Assembly: GCA_013397795.1 (NCBI GenBank)
Contig: VZTJ01000523.1
Coordinates: 5,146,127 to 5,210,126 of the forward strand
DNA length: 64,000 nucleotides
Source: Orthonyx spaldingii
Taxonomy: Eukaryota > Chordata > Aves > Passeriformes > Orthonychidae
Reading direction: 5' to 3'
Shown here: one piece after another, positions 61,701 through 64,000 of the stretch
How positions within the stretch are numbered: position 1 is the stretch's first letter
How the letters are laid out: every line of letters starts with the position of its first letter
Notes under the pieces: model-generated
What the model was told of the DNA's origin: nothing
The model's database searches: none
Seen by the model: the letters and a program-made list of their open reading frames with translations, nothing else
Program-made: the position numbers and the translations under genes

Positions 61701-64000
61701 TACTTACTGCCTTTCAGGAGAAACCACGCTCTGTGACATCATCTCCTGCAAGAATTGCAGACCTGGAAAAACACATCCATGTCGGAATGGGGAATGGCAC
61801 CAGCTCCATCTCCCAGACATAACCCAGCAGTGTTTCTCACCTTGTGCCAGGCTGGGACCAGCCTGCACACAGAGAGGGATTCTTCACCTCTGGGAGTGTC
61901 GTGCACGGGCACAACAGGGAGGGACAGGACCAAAGCAACTGGGATGAGCCATGGGATAGGCAGACGAAGAAGTGCTGGGGTTACTCAGATTTTTTCCTCT
62001 CCCTTTTCCTACTGCTTTTGACTAAAAGCACATGTCTAAAGACCCAGTGGTCGGTTTAGGGCTTGAGTAGAGAAAGGTAGGTAACTAAAAGGTACACCTA
62101 TAGGAATGATCACAGCTGCTGTTTCCAAATCGTGGCTGAAGGAGTTTAAAATAATGGAAACTGCTCCTGAGAGCCAGAATAAGCACTAACAGGCACTAAA
62201 TTTCTTCATTAACTCATCTTTCTACAGAGCAATTGGGTATCAGAGGGAATTCAGAAATCATTTCTTCCACATGAAAAATTTGTGCACTTAATTTGTTGCA
62301 GTAAACTGCTGCTCTGAATGCTGAGGAGCTCTGTGTTAGGCAGATGATGAAGCAGCATCTGCCTTAACTGCTTTTTTCCCCCCATCTAACTAGTAAAATA
62401 TTTCCATTTCAGTGATGAGATGAAAAGCACAGTGGAGAAAATCACAGGAGAAAAGAAATGCCCAGTTTTCTAAGCAGGGCTTTAGAGGAAAATAGCTGAT
62501 ATTGCCAGATTCATCACAAAAGAAAATAATGGAAAAATCTTTTACAAAAGGTTTACAATGAACAGAGACAGTAAAAGCATTTTGGAGGAGCATGCAGCAC
62601 ACAAGTGGGATTTCAAAACAACGCAAGGGACTTACAGGTAGAGAGATACGTCTCTTTCATTATCAAAACTCTTAGACTTGTCTTGGGTCTAAAAACAATG
62701 ACAATGGAAGGATTTACAGACTTGGGAGTCTGATATCTGAGTCTGGTTTACACAGATTTCCAGTTATTTAGAAGAAGGTAATTGCAAACCACAGCCTCAC
62801 AGTTGTGCCTAACATTGTATCATCTGCAGATGACAACATCTACCCCACTGGAACTCCCTCCAGTGACACGTGTGTGAGGTGAATCACAGATGTGACAGTG
62901 CCACTGTAGGACAGTGGGAGCTCACTCATTTCCCTCCTGGTTCAGCACTACAAGTGTTAAAGACCCCAACCTTTTCTTCTTTAAACAGTGTCCTGGATAC
63001 TGGGTTTTAACACGGCTCACTTGATGTAAAATATGCCTTAATTTTTAACAAATTCTGACCGAAATATTACTGAACACTTTTTCCAAATGGTCCTTCTTTT
63101 TCACTCCCTCCAAATGTTCAGTTCTCATATATTACAGCCAACACCTCACTGCATATAAAAATCCATCATTGAATTTGAAGTGAAATCAGAAGGTGGGAAA
63201 CTGCTCAGTCTTGGGAGGCCCCGCCCCATCTGCAGCAGGGATGCACTCAAGGATTCAGCCTCTGGATTAATCCCATGGCTCAGTGGATGGATCCAAGCTT
63301 CACATTGGAGAGGCTTGGAATACCCAGGTCACTGAGCCCAGAAGTCCTTATGGTCAGCAGGGGGATCTCCTCACAGATTTTTTGCTGCAGTCCCCTTCCC
63401 TTCAGTAGGTGCAGTGTTCAATTTGTAGTCGCCCCACTGCTGCACTCTGTGTAAGGGACCTGCAGACCAAAATTACCAGGAATAAGTTAATTACTGTGCC
63501 AACACTTTTAGAGCTAAGAAAATGGATGACTGCAAAGCATATTTCTTTTTCTTGCAACATTTTGGCAGAGTTCTTAGCACAGAAAAGGCATAATTCCCAA
63601 GAGTGATCAGAAGGGGCAGCTGCCATCCATCATTCATCCTTCTCAATTAGCACAATATTTTGGGTTAGTCACAGAGTGGCAAACTCTCTTGGCATTGTAG
63701 ATGTCCTTTAGATCTTATCCCTAGTGCATGTAACACCTGGAACTGGAGAACCAGCACTTCCAAATGTTCACGTATTAAAGATGAACAGCAAATATTAATG
63801 TGAAGGAGCCCTGACTGTATCCCCTGCTCCTTTGAGGAGAGTTTCCAAAGCCGTTCTCTACCCTTCAATGTTTTATCTTGCTGGACAATGCTGTCTCAGT
63901 GAGGTGTTTTGTGCCATTCTCTGGAGGAAGGAACTTTTTCCCCATAAGAAGGCAGACATTGATATCAGACAAAGTAGGGGACAGGTTTGTAGCTTCATCT
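58728..64000. other. non-coding, no gene recognised
   Basis: Single-copy DNA to the window end. At 61716-61820 an acceptor-like CTTACTGCCTTTCAG precedes an open stretch ending in a stop, again without family resemblance. A phrase at 60368-60394 (GGGTTGGAAAGTCCTTGGG, then TCAAACC) resembles an inverted CR1 tail but is too short to call. No tRNA or known small RNA was seen. Confidence 0.5.

Overview
The window reads as ordinary low-gene-density DNA from a bird nuclear genome. The identification rests on four fragments of CR1, the dominant LINE of birds and other reptiles. One (about 1185-1447) is a piece from just upstream of the reverse transcriptase domain. The other three (about 21084-21246, 31585-31708 and 32600-32734) are 3'-end fragments carrying the diagnostic CR1 tail. 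No Alu, B1, L1 or bacterial signature was seen, introns are possible, and CpG is depleted almost everywhere. I cannot name the species. A passerine or other neoavian bird is the best guess.

I found no gene that I can name. The longest open frames (157 to 173 codons) are about as many as chance gives in 64 kb, and none shows a recognisable domain. The window is therefore probably intergenic or deep-intronic. Several short open segments lie between good splice signals and are recorded as low-confidence candidate exons. The most interesting is a plus-strand pair at 54785-54859 and 55391-55441. Spliced in phase 0, it would encode a short acidic stretch ending in an immunoreceptor-inhibitory-type tyrosine motif (VTYGE|V). 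A minus-strand pair (12515-12645 and 12100-12204) is also phase-compatible. Neither is established.

Layout: 1-9.4 kb holds single-copy DNA with one CR1 piece. 9.4-21 kb is AT-rich single-copy DNA with a tandem duplication, a striking AATTAGT palindromic cluster (15231-15317) and homeodomain-motif-rich stretches. 21-33 kb has three CR1 tails and more TAAT-rich stretches. 36.66-37.31 kb is a GC-rich antisense block that I interpret as a solo LTR of an endogenous retrovirus, with TG...CA ends, a TATA-like box and a polyadenylation signal. 37.3-53 kb is unremarkable single-copy DNA with two small tandem repeats and a 13-base C run. 53.1-53.3 kb is a locally CpG-rich patch. 53.9-55.4 kb holds the candidate receptor-tail exons. 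55.4-64 kb has only a 53-bp tandem duplication and short AT repeats.

There is no operon-like organisation and no set of genes that can be said to work together. The identifiable functional units are decayed mobile elements.
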